A stretch of DNA of 64,000 nt from a virus (IMGVR_UViG_3300037804_000399:1-64000), one strand, 5' to 3'. Numbered from the stretch's first letter, positions 1-8,406 are shown. Numbers and translations: made by a program. Notes: generated by a model not told the origin, from the sequence alone.

Positions 1-859
1 TGAATGGTATAATCAAACTAGATTTGAGACTGGTATAACTTCTGCTCCTCATAAAGGTGCTGAGATATGGGTATTCTTTGAGCATGGAAATCCTCAATTT
101 CCAAAATACTTTGCAGCTTGTCAAGGTGGAGACGGTTGGCATAGCGAACATAAGAATCAACATGTAATAAAAACAGACAATGTGACTATTAGAATTGATG
201 AAGAACCTGATCTTTTGGTTGATCCAAGAGGCGGTAATGAAAAATCAAGTTGTCAATTTGCTCCATATGTTGATAGTAATATAGACGCTTCTAAAATAAG
301 AGTTAAGAATCAGGTAGATACTGGAAAGTATGTAGCTACTCCTCCAACTAGAGTTGACATAGAAATTTTAAATCCGGGTGCAAATGCTTTACATTTACGT
401 GTAAAAGGAAATATCAATTTACATCACGAAGGTGATTTATTTGAAGAGCATTTTGGAGATAAGCACATTACTCATAAAGGTGATGTTTTTAAACATCACG
501 TGGGTAATACTGAAGTTAAACATGAAGGCGATTATAAGTTCAGACATATAGGTTCTAATAAAGAAGAACAAACCGGTGACTGTTATAAGAACCAAAAAGG
601 TAACAAGGATCATACAATTGAAGGAAACCGAGTAAATACTATTATAGGTAATGAAGTAGTAGATGTTTCTCAAGTTACAAATACCACTTACCGACTTGGA
701 GAGTTCAAGTATGTAGGGGTTCAATACGTTACTATTGTAAATGGTGTAAAGCTAAATGTTGTTTCAGCTACCTTAACTGAATTGATCGCCGGGATTAATA
801 TTAGAGCATGTGCTTCTAATATATATGTAACAGCTGGTCCTAATATATTCCTTAATTAA
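1..859 (+). CDS. 5: Baseplate central spike protein, gp5-like (5' end outside window)
   Basis: The reading frame is open from the first bases; the GTG at 182 is internal, not a start, because the frame continues upstream with OB-fold-like sequence (KGAEIWVFFEHGNPQFPKYF). Downstream, roughly codons 115-220 of the visible part carry repeated strands with GD or GN every 8-11 residues (HHEGDLFEEHFGDKHITHKGD), the signature of the intertwined triple beta-helix of T4 gp5. The product is inferred to form the membrane-puncturing needle below the tail tube. A lysozyme domain, present in T4 gp5, is not visible and would lie upstream if present. The PAAR tip gene follows three genes on, which fits. The gene ends 9 bases before the next start. 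Confidence 0.75.
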   Translation, partial: EWYNQTRFETGITSAPHKGAEIWVFFEHGNPQFPKYFAACQGGDGWHSEHKNQHVIKTDNVTIRIDEEPDLLVDPRGGNEKSSCQFAPYVDSNIDASKIRVKNQVDTGKYVATPPTRVDIEILNPGANALHLRVKGNINLHHEGDLFEEHFGDKHITHKGDVFKHHVGNTEVKHEGDYKFRHIGSNKEEQTGDCYKNQKGNKDHTIEGNRVNTIIGNEVVDVSQVTNTTYRLGEFKYVGVQYVTIVNGVKLNVVSATLTELIAGINIRACASNIYVTAGPNIFLN

Positions 860-868
860 TAGGTACTT

Positions 869-3382
869 ATGATTACGATTACGCCAGATACCTTCAATGT
901 AATTGAAGATGTAAGTTTTAGTTCTGCTCCGATATCCGTTTTAGATAACGATGATTTAGGAAGTGGAGGTGGAGTATTATCTATTTTCAGTCACACTGAA
1001 CCGTCCAACGGAAGCCTGTCCATTCAAAATGACGGAACATTCGTTTACACTCCTTTGGGAAATTTTGTTGGAAATGATTCATTCCAATATACTATCAAAG
1101 ATAATACAGGAGCAACAGCTACTACATCAGTATCATTGATTGTTTCAGCAGCTCCTCCTGTTATTAATAATGGAAATGATATAATTGATACAGACGATCA
1201 AACTGCTGTATCGTTCTCAGTATTTGCTCCAGGGGTTATAACAGGTGGACCTATAGTAGTTTCATCATTTACTTTTCCAGCTACAGGTACCTTACAATTT
1301 CTAGGAGGAAACAACTTTAAGTTTACTCCTTCTGAAAGTGGAATAGAAACATTTCAATATAGTGTTTTAGACATTTCAAGTATTTTAGTTTCTTCAACTG
1401 TTACTATTAATATTGAAGATACTACTTATCAACAATCACTAGATGAAGATCTAGGAGTAGATGACATTAACGATGTTAAAAGTATTCCTCTTACTCCTGC
1501 TGATGAAATTGATGATGCTATGTCAGAAGCTTTTGATCAGTATGATGACTTTGTAAATTCAAATCCAATAGCTCCTCCTAGCATTACAGATATAAGCTCA
1601 CAGCTTTCAGCTTTTGATTCATTAAAATTTACTGATCAGGCATCTAATGATGTAATGAAGGCTCAGACAAATCAAGTTGATAACTTGATGAACATAGCAA
1701 GTGCTGATCCTTTAAGTATATTACCTGACAGCAGTGCATCAAATATAATAGACACTTTGCAGGTAGGACAAGAAGATTTAACAGCAGGTTTAGATTCTTT
1801 AAATGATCTTTGCAATCTTGCTAATGTTCAACAAACATTAGGTATAGAAGCAGGAAACACTTTTAAAGAAGCATCCGCTGCTTTAGGAGGCCTTCCTCTT
1901 TTCTTATCAAGTATAACATTATTAGATTCGACAATCAATTTAGGTTTCGAAAAAACTACCACAACTACTACTAGAGTATTTAATCAAACATTTAAACAAA
2001 TTGCTCAAGGTGGATTAACTATTGGCGGAATAAATGTTCAAGATGCTGTTATCAAAGGAATTATATCAGGAGGTAGTAGTGCTCTTGTTAAACAAATAAC
2101 TCTTTATGATACAGGTAATAAAGTTGCAATCCTTCAAGGTGCGCACGCTTCTATGACTCTAGTAGTTGGATTATCAGCTGACTTATTAAGAGCAGCAGTA
2201 CATGTTGTCGGTCAATCAAGTTCAGCTTTACTTCCAGGAGTTGTAGTCCCTCCTCCACCTGAAACAGCTGTCGCTTGTAGTGGATTGCAAACAATTTCAC
2301 AATTAAATGGAAGTCTATCTCAAATAGGACAGCTTCGTCAAAGTATGCAAAATACTTTACTAGATGATTTAAAGACCGATTTCGGATCTGAGATTTTAAA
2401 CAACTCATTAAAGGCTTCTCTTTGGAAAGTAGCAAACAGTACAACATCTAATCCACTCGATACAATTCTTACTGATATTACAGCTCCTGTAGATTTTTTA
2501 TCTGGACCTGATTTTCTAAGTAATACTTCTCCGTTGTTTAATTTCATTCCTGAGCGTTCAACTTTCTTATCACCTGATTTATTAACATGTAATCTTTTAG
2601 GTGGAATCATATCAGGAGCTGGTGGACTAATTCCAGGCGGTGGTGGTTTATTAACTATTGCAGGACAAGTTGCTGCATTTGCTTCAGATCCATCATTCGA
2701 AAATGGAACAGCATTAGCTTTCTCAGCTTTAGATTCATATTTAGAAGCTCAAACATTTGGTTTAATTAATACCGATGTTATCAATCAAGGATTAACTTTA
2801 GCAGGTGCGCCAACATTAGATGGAATAGTAAATCAAGTAGGTGAATCAACAGGTGCTAAAGATGTTTTTAATGATTATATGCAAACTATTGTTCCAGATG
2901 TTCCAGTTGAATTATTTGATATCGCATCAACAATAGGAAATTTTTCAAGCAATCCGACTTCAGTTGTAAACAGAGAAGCTTTAGCATCTTCGTCAATGGG
3001 ATCATACTTACAATCACAAATTGGTTCACCAGTCGATCTGAACGTTATTAACAGCACTCTAGCCACGATAGGTTCACCAAGTCCAGGTGCTCTCATAGAA
3101 ACTGTTACTCCTCAGCAGACAACGTCTATATCGTTTTCAAACCTATCCTTTAATACTGATAGATTCAACGCAACTAATAAAGAAGCTTTGGAAGATAACG
3201 ATGCTTATAAGAATGGGTATCAAACTCATCTTGATTACATGGATAAAATAAATGATGGTACTGAACAAATAGCAAATGCTGGGAGTACATTAACAAGAGA
3301 AACGAGAATAAGTGATATAAATAGAAATGTAGAAAAGATAATTCTACAGAAATCATTTATAGTAAACGAGAGTGTATCCTAA
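869..3382 (+). CDS. Structural protein with two N-terminal cadherin-like domains
   Basis: 837 residues. Residues about 5-92 read as a bacterial cadherin/VCBS-like beta-sandwich (VIEDV...VLDNDD...GTFVYTP...GNDSFQYTIKD), and about 95-187 form a second, more divergent copy. The remainder, to residue 837, is mostly helical with long Gln/Asn/Ser-rich stretches and a Gly-rich segment near residues 575-595. Preceded by AATAGG. It lies between the spike and the PAAR tip and its stop overlaps the next ATG, so it is probably a baseplate hub or spike-associated virion protein. The exact role is not recognised; an adhesin function is possible from the Ig-like domains. Confidence 0.6.
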   Translation: MITITPDTFNVIEDVSFSSAPISVLDNDDLGSGGGVLSIFSHTEPSNGSLSIQNDGTFVYTPLGNFVGNDSFQYTIKDNTGATATTSVSLIVSAAPPVINNGNDIIDTDDQTAVSFSVFAPGVITGGPIVVSSFTFPATGTLQFLGGNNFKFTPSESGIETFQYSVLDISSILVSSTVTINIEDTTYQQSLDEDLGVDDINDVKSIPLTPADEIDDAMSEAFDQYDDFVNSNPIAPPSITDISSQLSAFDSLKFTDQASNDVMKAQTNQVDNLMNIASADPLSILPDSSASNIIDTLQVGQEDLTAGLDSLNDLCNLANVQQTLGIEAGNTFKEASAALGGLPLFLSSITLLDSTINLGFEKTTTTTTRVFNQTFKQIAQGGLTIGGINVQDAVIKGIISGGSSALVKQITLYDTGNKVAILQGAHASMTLVVGLSADLLRAAVHVVGQSSSALLPGVVVPPPPETAVACSGLQTISQLNGSLSQIGQLRQSMQNTLLDDLKTDFGSEILNNSLKASLWKVANSTTSNPLDTILTDITAPVDFLSGPDFLSNTSPLFNFIPERSTFLSPDLLTCNLLGGIISGAGGLIPGGGGLLTIAGQVAAFASDPSFENGTALAFSALDSYLEAQTFGLINTDVINQGLTLAGAPTLDGIVNQVGESTGAKDVFNDYMQTIVPDVPVELFDIASTIGNFSSNPTSVVNREALASSSMGSYLQSQIGSPVDLNVINSTLATIGSPSPGALIETVTPQQTTSISFSNLSFNTDRFNATNKEALEDNDAYKNGYQTHLDYMDKINDGTEQIANAGSTLTRETRISDINRNVEKIILQKSFIVNESVS

Positions 3383-4290
3383 TGAGTAATTCAATACAAT
3401 ATGATGATCTAATATTCCTCGAAGATGGAACTGTGATTGGTAATGGGAACTTAGTTTCTACAGATCCTGATGAAGCTATGAAAGAAGCTCTTAAACTACA
3501 AACAGATTGGGAAGCGGATTTCCCAACGCTTTCCATATCTAGTTACATTTACGGTGGTTCTCGAACGTTTGAAGCTAATGATAGTACTGAGATATATTTA
3601 AGTCGTAAAGATGTTTCTGATATCATAACAGGTATAAAGGATGACGAGACAGATAGATTAACAGCTATCTTCGGAATCGATACTACCATTATGGTCAAGT
3701 TACAGCAATCAGCTGATATGAGAGAAATATTACTTGATACTCTCAGTGAATTTTTAAACATAGGCGAACGTCCCGAACTTTCAAACAACGAACAGTATTT
3801 TAAAATTCTAATTGATACGTTACCAGGTACTTCTTTTTATACTGAAGGACATACAATTGTTGATACATTAGAAACTCTTCAACGTACTGAAGATACTCCG
3901 AAAGGATATGCTGGTGTAAATATTTTTGATCAGATTACTGAATTTGTTCCTACCACAGAAGAAGCGGACGCAATTGTTTCTATTGATGATATTGATATCA
4001 ACGATGCTGAAAGTCTTGTAAATTTTTGTAAGCAGAATGATTTAGAAAGTCTTTTAGATGATGACGGAACATTTAGTTTTGAAAAACTTAAACAGTTAGA
4101 TCCTGAGTTTATTGATTTCCAGCAAAGTCAACAGATAGCAAATGGTATTGTTGAAGAAGCTAGAAAGCAATTAATGGAAGAAGATGAATATAGTGAAATC
4201 AATAAGTTTACTCAAGCTCTTGATGTAATGGAAGAGCATTTACTCAAAGCCCTTCAAGTTTCTAACACTATGACAAATGGAGTTACCTAA
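3382..4290 (+). CDS. Hypothetical baseplate-locus protein
   Basis: 302 residues; its ATG overlaps the upstream TAA and its own TAA overlaps the next ATG, so it is translationally coupled on both sides to virion genes. The sequence is acidic and mainly helical, with no signal peptide, membrane segment or motif I recognise. Residues about 195-300 are rich in Asp/Glu and predicted helices. Position between the cadherin-like structural protein and the PAAR tip suggests a baseplate hub component or chaperone; this is inferred from context only. Confidence 0.5.
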   Translation: MSNSIQYDDLIFLEDGTVIGNGNLVSTDPDEAMKEALKLQTDWEADFPTLSISSYIYGGSRTFEANDSTEIYLSRKDVSDIITGIKDDETDRLTAIFGIDTTIMVKLQQSADMREILLDTLSEFLNIGERPELSNNEQYFKILIDTLPGTSFYTEGHTIVDTLETLQRTEDTPKGYAGVNIFDQITEFVPTTEEADAIVSIDDIDINDAESLVNFCKQNDLESLLDDDGTFSFEKLKQLDPEFIDFQQSQQIANGIVEEARKQLMEEDEYSEINKFTQALDVMEEHLLKALQVSNTMTNGVT

Positions 4291-4565
4291 TGCCACAAGT
4301 ACACCGTAAGGGAGATATTGGAACAGGTCATGGAAATTGTGGACCTCGTCCAAACATACAAGGATCACCAAACGTATTCACAAATGGAATAGAAACTCAT
4401 AGAGAAGGTGATGCTTGGGCAGTTCATTGTGATCATGGAGGTAGCTTAAAGAAAGGAAGTAGTACAGTTTTTATAAATGGAAAAGGATGTGCGAGAATAG
4501 GAGATCCTGTTACATGTGGATCGAGAGCGGCAACTCACTCTCCTAATGTATTTGCTGGAGGATAA
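4290..4565 (+). CDS. PAAR-domain spike tip protein (gp5.4-like)
   Basis: 91 residues, the usual size for a stand-alone PAAR protein. It shows PAAR-type spacing of Gly, Pro, His and Cys: HRKGDIGTGHGNCGPRP near the start, SPNVFTNG, REGDAWAVHCDHGG in the middle, then SSTVFINGKGCARIGDPVTCG and SPNVFAGG at the end. These proteins fold into a zinc-bound cone that sharpens the spike. The ATG overlaps the previous stop and the gene follows the gp5-like spike locus, as expected. The role is well established for the family; the metal ligands were not assigned individually here. Confidence 0.85.
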   Translation: MPQVHRKGDIGTGHGNCGPRPNIQGSPNVFTNGIETHREGDAWAVHCDHGGSLKKGSSTVFINGKGCARIGDPVTCGSRAATHSPNVFAGG

Positions 4566-4567
4566 TT

Positions 4568-5035
4568 ATGGCTCGTAAGAAAGGAAATAAATACGATCAA
4601 GGCCAATTTCATCCTAGACGTGTTGAAAAGTATAAAGGTAAATTACCTATCATTTATAGATCTAGCTGGGAAAAGAAGTTCTGTAGTTTTTGTGATAATA
4701 CTCCTCAAGTGATTGCTTGGGGATCAGAGTCTGTTGTGATCAGATATAATGATCCTTCTCGTAAAAATACATCTCATAGATATTTCATTGATTTCAATAT
4801 GACAGTAAAAACTAAAGATGGTTCACTTCAGAAGTTTATAGTTGAAGTAAAGCCATTCAAAGAAACTCAAAAACCCGTTCTATCAGCAAGACGTAAACCA
4901 GCTACAATGAAAAGAGAGTTGGAAACTTACATACGAAACCAAGCCAAGTGGAAAGCCGCTACTGAATGGGCTAAACAAAAAGGCGGAACTAAATTTATAG
5001 TTATAACTGAAAAGGATTTATTTCAACAAAAATAG
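4568..5035 (+). CDS. 4: Head completion protein gp4 (gp50-like)
   Basis: 155 residues, the length of T4 gp4. The pattern YDQGQFHPRRVEKYKG, then IIYRSSWEKKFCSFCD, VIAWGSE, RYFIDFNM and FIVEVKP matches the gp4 family, which has a TnsA/endonuclease-like fold and is added late to finish the DNA-filled head. The IDF and EVK residues correspond to the nuclease-like core motif. Starts 2 bases after the PAAR gene with the spacer GGATAATT supplying a ribosome site. It closes this block of virion genes; a promoter lies just downstream. Confidence 0.85.
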   Translation: MARKKGNKYDQGQFHPRRVEKYKGKLPIIYRSSWEKKFCSFCDNTPQVIAWGSESVVIRYNDPSRKNTSHRYFIDFNMTVKTKDGSLQKFIVEVKPFKETQKPVLSARRKPATMKRELETYIRNQAKWKAATEWAKQKGGTKFIVITEKDLFQQK

Positions 5036-5045
5036 ATTTTTGAGC

Positions 5046-5073
5046 TTGACTTCTCATTTTAAGAGTGTATATT
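5046..5073 (+). promoter_or_regulatory. Sigma70-like promoter of the shared GTGTATATTATATAA family
   Basis: TTGACT, 16 bases, TATATT, followed by ATATAAA. The block AAGAGTGTATATTATATAA recurs almost unchanged at 26991 and in related form at 19214 and 35964, always upstream of a gene. It lies inside a longer TTG-initiated version of the downstream frame, which argues that translation really starts at ATG 5097. Confidence 0.75.
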
Positions 5074-5096
5074 ATATAAACGACAATAGGATTTAT

Positions 5097-6551
5097 ATGG
5101 ATATACCACGTTCGCAAACATCAGAGTCACATCCATCAGAAGAACGAAATGTAAATTATACATATATTCCCTCTATTTATGGATTGAAACAATTAGTCAA
5201 ATACGGTGTTTCCCAAGAGGACGCTAACAAGATGTCTCTTCTTAGAGTTTCCTGTCACGATGAATGTTTCAAAAATGGATATGGTAAATTGTTATATCAT
5301 ATTGGTAGAATTATCGTTCCGTTTAATACCAAGCATAATTATAAAATTAATGATAATGATATGGCATTTTGGAAATGTGAAAATACTAATATTACTATCA
5401 CAATGATTAAACCTCAAAATCATAACTTCGTCACTAGTAAAATATTTTCAAAGACTGGAACTCATAATTCTAATATGAATGTAATAGTTAAAGAAACTAT
5501 TCCAATGTTGATGTGGAGTGAGATAGAATTATTTCCTGAAATAGTAAACAATAATTACAAAGATACACTCGAGAGATTGTACCAACTGGTAGATGATTCG
5601 CAAATAGTTAAATTGGGTGCCGATACTCGAGAGAAGGTAAAATTTTGGATCGATGATAATAGATACAGTTCTATACATTCAATAAGAAGTTTAAATGATA
5701 AAAGATCAATAGCAATTGAATTGGACAAATGCTTTAATAGAGAGACTCATATTATCGATAGAGATAATATTCTACCAATTATAAAAAACACATGTGCTAA
5801 TTATTTTGGACTTTTTCCTGATAAATACACACCTGCTGATATCATAATGATTAAAAGAGATTATATTGATAGAGTGATTGTAGATGTTGAAAATATAATT
5901 GCAACCAAAAATTCTGAACTAGAAACTGCAAAACTTCTCAATGAATATATTTTCAATATTACTAATGGACCGATTCATCTTATATCATTAAAAGAAGAAA
6001 ATCCGTTACATGGAAAAGGAAAAAGTTATATAAAAATGCAAACTGATAATCACTCTGAGTTTAACATTACAGAGGAAGATGAGCTTATTGGTTACCAGGA
6101 TATGATTAATAAGGTAGATTGCATCAAAGATTCTTTATTGGCTAAAAAACAGGACATTGGATTTAAGTTTAAATATAAAGAAGATGTTATAAATGATTAC
6201 TTACGAATATATGCAAATTTGAAGATATTAAACTTCTTGTTAGATTTAGGTTCACAGGAAATTATTAACACTGCATTATTTGCAGGAGGATTATTTGCTG
6301 GTAAGAAAGATATAATTCCGATGTTCATAAAACTAATCGGAAGAAGCAAAGGCGAATGCAAAGCATCTATTGTAAAAGAGAATCAAAACGTAACACTTAA
6401 TGGTAGGTTAGAAGTGGAAGTCAACATGTATCAAAAGGGAAATGTGTATATTTTCATCCCCATGTTGATTAATAACCAACCAAAAATATTTAAATTAAAT
6501 ATACGATCAAATGGATCATACCAATCAACTATTGAGCTCAATACAATGTAA
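5097..6551 (+). CDS. Hypothetical protein, 484 aa
   Basis: I chose ATG 5097, preceded by AATAGGA, over the upstream TTG because a promoter occupies 5046-5073. No family recognised. The protein is soluble-looking, rich in Asn/Ile/Lys and mixed alpha/beta, with cysteines at scattered positions and no transmembrane segment. The frame is transcribed alone from its own promoter and ends at a strong hairpin terminator shared with a convergent gene. Separate transcription from the neighbouring virion block hints at early or middle expression, but function is unknown. Confidence 0.55.
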   Translation: MDIPRSQTSESHPSEERNVNYTYIPSIYGLKQLVKYGVSQEDANKMSLLRVSCHDECFKNGYGKLLYHIGRIIVPFNTKHNYKINDNDMAFWKCENTNITITMIKPQNHNFVTSKIFSKTGTHNSNMNVIVKETIPMLMWSEIELFPEIVNNNYKDTLERLYQLVDDSQIVKLGADTREKVKFWIDDNRYSSIHSIRSLNDKRSIAIELDKCFNRETHIIDRDNILPIIKNTCANYFGLFPDKYTPADIIMIKRDYIDRVIVDVENIIATKNSELETAKLLNEYIFNITNGPIHLISLKEENPLHGKGKSYIKMQTDNHSEFNITEEDELIGYQDMINKVDCIKDSLLAKKQDIGFKFKYKEDVINDYLRIYANLKILNFLLDLGSQEIINTALFAGGLFAGKKDIIPMFIKLIGRSKGECKASIVKENQNVTLNGRLEVEVNMYQKGNVYIFIPMLINNQPKIFKLNIRSNGSYQSTIELNTM

Positions 6552-6556
6552 ACAAA

Positions 6557-6587
6557 AAAAGCTGTGGGAATTATCCCACAGCTTTTT
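6557..6587. terminator. Bidirectional hairpin terminator
   Basis: AAAAGCTGTGGGA, loop ATTA, then TCCCACAGCTTTTT. It sits between the convergent genes ending at 6551 (+) and 6609 (-) with A-tracts and T-tracts on both sides, so it can stop transcripts from either strand. Confidence 0.85.
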
Positions 6588-6608
6588 AAAATGTTTATAC
6601 GAGAGAAG

Positions 6609-6791
6609 TTATCGCTTACTTTCAACTACCGATTGTTTCTTATAATCAGTTACATGCTTCTTCAATTCGTTAATTGCCTTACGTGCACGAGCTGCAGCAG
6701 ACTTGTTTCCTTTTTCAGCAAAAATATTGTGATTTTCTTCGAATAAGTCCCACAGTTCTTTCATAGCTTCGTATTGTTCTTTTGAGTCCAT
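6609..6791 (-). CDS. Small histone-H1-like / Hc1-like DNA-binding protein
   Basis: 60 residues. The start at 6791 is preceded on the reverse strand by CAAGGAGAATCCAAG, a strong ribosome site; the longer frame to 6923 lacks one. The second half, AEKGNKSAAARARKAINELK followed by a lysine-rich tail, matches the small H1-like proteins encoded by many phages and bacteria (pattern KGNKxAxxRxRKAxxxLKK). Such proteins are thought to bind or condense DNA. It is one of only three reverse-strand genes in the window. Confidence 0.65.
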   Translation of the reverse strand: MDSKEQYEAMKELWDLFEENHNIFAEKGNKSAAARARKAINELKKHVTDYKKQSVVESKR

Positions 6792-6938
6792 CTTGGATTC
6801 TCCTTGAGTTAGGGTTGTTGTTATAAATATATTTACAGTCCAAATCAAATGTAAATGATGTTGTATCCCGATATATTCAATAAAAATGTCGTTTTTATTT
6901 TTCGATAAAATATTTAAAAGCATTAAACATTATATAAC

Positions 6939-6967
6939 TTGTTGTGATAATATAACATACATATAAT
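6939..6967 (+). promoter_or_regulatory. Sigma70-like promoter upstream of a near terminator
   Basis: TTGTTG, 17 bases, TATAAT (6962-6967). The predicted start near 6974 lies only about 50 bases before the hairpin at 7001-7026 and no open frame lies between, so it would make a very short RNA or an attenuated leader. Confidence 0.5.
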
Positions 6968-7000
6968 GAAACGCATATGTATGATCTCTCCTCTATTATA

Positions 7001-7026
7001 AAAAGCTGGCTTCGGCCGGCTTTTTT
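7001..7026 (+). terminator. UUCG-loop terminator
   Basis: AAAAGCTGGC, TTCG, GCCGGCTTTT followed by TT: a GC-rich stem with one G-T wobble, a stable TTCG tetraloop and a T-tract. No gene ends nearby on the plus strand, so it probably ends a short noncoding transcript. Confidence 0.8.
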
Positions 7027-7056
7027 ATACCCAAATAAAAATAATCAACATTTTTG

Positions 7057-7085
7057 TTTAAAAATCCAAACTATCCTCCTATAAT
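7057..7085 (+). promoter_or_regulatory. Candidate promoter for the structured noncoding region
   Basis: TTTAAA, 17 bases, TATAAT at 7080-7085. It is placed 75-80 bases before the first paired element of the candidate RNA at 7163. The -35 is only a partial match. Confidence 0.4.
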
Positions 7086-7162
7086 ACATATGTAGATAAA
7101 CTAACGTAAATCAATTGTGTTTGTCATTAAGTAAAATAAGGTTTTAACAGAGATAGATAGAT

Positions 7163-7542
7163 GCCTGTGTCCAAGTAGTATTGGTAACACCTATCAACCG
7201 AGGTTTCACTGAGAAGTGAATATGAAATAATTGAAAGCTGATGTTCCGGACCTCCTCCGTCAGAAGTAGATTAGAAAGGCTTATAAGAGTTCATATCAAG
7301 AAAGTCATAGGGATGACGGTACAAGCATTACAATTGATTAACACTAGCTAATATAGATTAGGCAAAACGTAGATAAGAAGTTTTTACTTTTACATCTTAT
7401 TAATACGAAGTTTCTGTCCCATAAGTTTGAGCGTAAGAACCTGCAACTAAAGAAACACTTTTTTATATTTTGACAACAAATTTTTATTTGGATTGGGTCA
7501 AAACACTACCTTCACTTTTTAATAGGTGTCTAGGTAAAGGCT
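7163..7542 (+). ncRNA. Candidate large structured noncoding RNA
   Basis: No open frame of useful length covers this stretch. A nested closing helix is visible: GCCT 7163/AGGC 7539 and ACACCTAT 7187/ATAGGTGT 7523 (8 perfect pairs). Inside lie hairpins in series: TTCACT-GAGA-AGTGAA at 7205-7220 (a GNRA loop); CTGA..CGGA/TCCG.TCAG at 7238-7263; GTCAT-AGGG-ATGAC at 7304-7317; CTAA/TTAG at 7348-7361; ATAAGA/TCTTAT at 7373-7400; GTTTCT/AGAAAC at 7410-7456; TTTTGAC/GTCAAAA at 7468-7503. A further hairpin CCAA/TTGG lies at 7171-7184. Strand is inferred from the GNRA loop and the upstream promoter. The class is not recognised; phage-borne large RNAs such as GOLLD and ROOL are the comparisons to make. 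Confidence 0.55.
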
Positions 7543-7602
7543 TCCTGTTTTTAAAATATATTAATAATATTAATAATAAAAATCATAACCAAATTAAATT
7601 AT

Positions 7603-7856
7603 ATCTTGCGAAGCAAGATGTTGAGTGTTAAATGATATATCGTTCAGCGTAGCTGACATGACGCAGTCATGAGATATAGAATGTACACTCCCTAATCAAT
7701 AACTGCTAAATGATTATACAGTTATTAATATCCATTATCAGTTATTTAGCAATGAGGCTTTCAGCCTCAGAGAAGGATGTTCACTTCATCTCATGACTGC
7801 GTCATGTCAGCGTAGCTGAACGATCAAAGTTGAACATCCGATTTTACTTCGTAAAA
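7603..7856. repeat. Array of three-base-loop mini-hairpins inside a 37-base inverted repeat
   Basis: Seven short hairpins have three-base loops: ATCTTGC-GAA-GCAAGAT (7603-7619), CAGC-GTA-GCTG (7645-7655), CATGAC-GCA-GTCATG (7657-7671), TGAGGCT-TTC-AGCCTCA (7753-7769), CATGAC-TGC-GTCATG (7792-7806), CAGC-GTA-GCTG (7808-7818), TTTTAC-TTC-GTAAAA (7842-7856). Arm 7639-7675 is the reverse complement of 7788-7824 except for the three GTA loop bases. Each arm is closed by its own outer stem: GAGTGT 7623/ACACTC 7685 with TATATC 7636/GATATA 7673, and GGATGTTCA 7775/TGAACATCC 7831. TGCTAAAT 7704/ATTTAGCA 7744 pairs in the middle. The element could act as DNA (cruciform, origin, mobile palindrome) or RNA. 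Confidence 0.7.
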
Positions 7857-7929
7857 GAAATTAGTTATTAAGGATGTGGTTATGTTAAAATGTATGTAGT
7901 AAGTCAGACTATAAAGTAAAAAGGTAAAA

Positions 7930-8406
7930 ATGCAATATAAAATAAATTTCGATGGTGGTAAGATAGTTGTTGATGGAAAAGATCATCAAACTATTGGTAT
8001 TGTAATAAAAGATGAAAATCAAAACATTGTATATGTAGAAGGGGACAACCTTGGACCTGGAACTACTAATCAAGCAGAAGGTCATGCTTTACTACTATCT
8101 TTAATAAGAGCTGTTCAACTTGGATATACGGATTTATTTGTAGAAGGTGATTCTCAATTAATAATAAATCAATCTACTGGTAAGTGGCAATGTCGTCATG
8201 AAAATCTCATTCCAATTATTTCTAAAGTAAAAAAGATAGCAAGTGTACCTGGTATTAACATTATATTCAATTGGGTACGTAGAGACTTTAATAAAGAAGC
8301 TGATGAACAAACTCATATCGGTAGAACAAAACCTATTAATGAGAAATTAAGAAATCAACTTTATCAAGGAAATCGAAAACAATCAGCAACGAGTATTGTA
8401 AAATGA
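7930..8406 (+). CDS. Ribonuclease HI-like protein
   Basis: 158 residues. RNase H fold with the four acidic active-site positions in order: D8 (FDGG), E50 (NQAEGHALL), D74 (VEGDSQLI) and D125 (NKEADEQTH). It should cut the RNA strand of RNA-DNA hybrids; in T4, RNase H removes primers during lagging-strand synthesis, although the T4 enzyme belongs to a different family, so this is a bacterial/RVT_3-type version. It directly follows the 1.1 kb structured region and overlaps the next gene by 4 bases (ATGA). The ribosome site is weak (AAAAAGG). Confidence 0.85.
   Translation: MQYKINFDGGKIVVDGKDHQTIGIVIKDENQNIVYVEGDNLGPGTTNQAEGHALLLSLIRAVQLGYTDLFVEGDSQLIINQSTGKWQCRHENLIPIISKVKKIASVPGINIIFNWVRRDFNKEADEQTHIGRTKPINEKLRNQLYQGNRKQSATSIVK

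Noticed and set aside
5040-5096. TTG-initiated extension of the 5097 gene
   Set aside because: The stretch contains a strong promoter shared with three other loci, and ATG 5097 has a ribosome site.
7163-7542. Group I intron, group II intron or retron
   Set aside because: No recognisable P7/S element, domain V or reverse transcriptase; flanking sequence is not a split gene.
7603-7619. N4-type virion RNA polymerase promoter hairpin
   Set aside because: The hairpin geometry (5-7 pair stem, three-base loop) fits, but this is a T4-like genome and no N4-type virion polymerase gene is seen in the window; kept only as a possibility in the findings.
6792-7929. tRNA genes in the gene-free region
   Set aside because: No TTCRANNC loop with a matching acceptor stem was found there.
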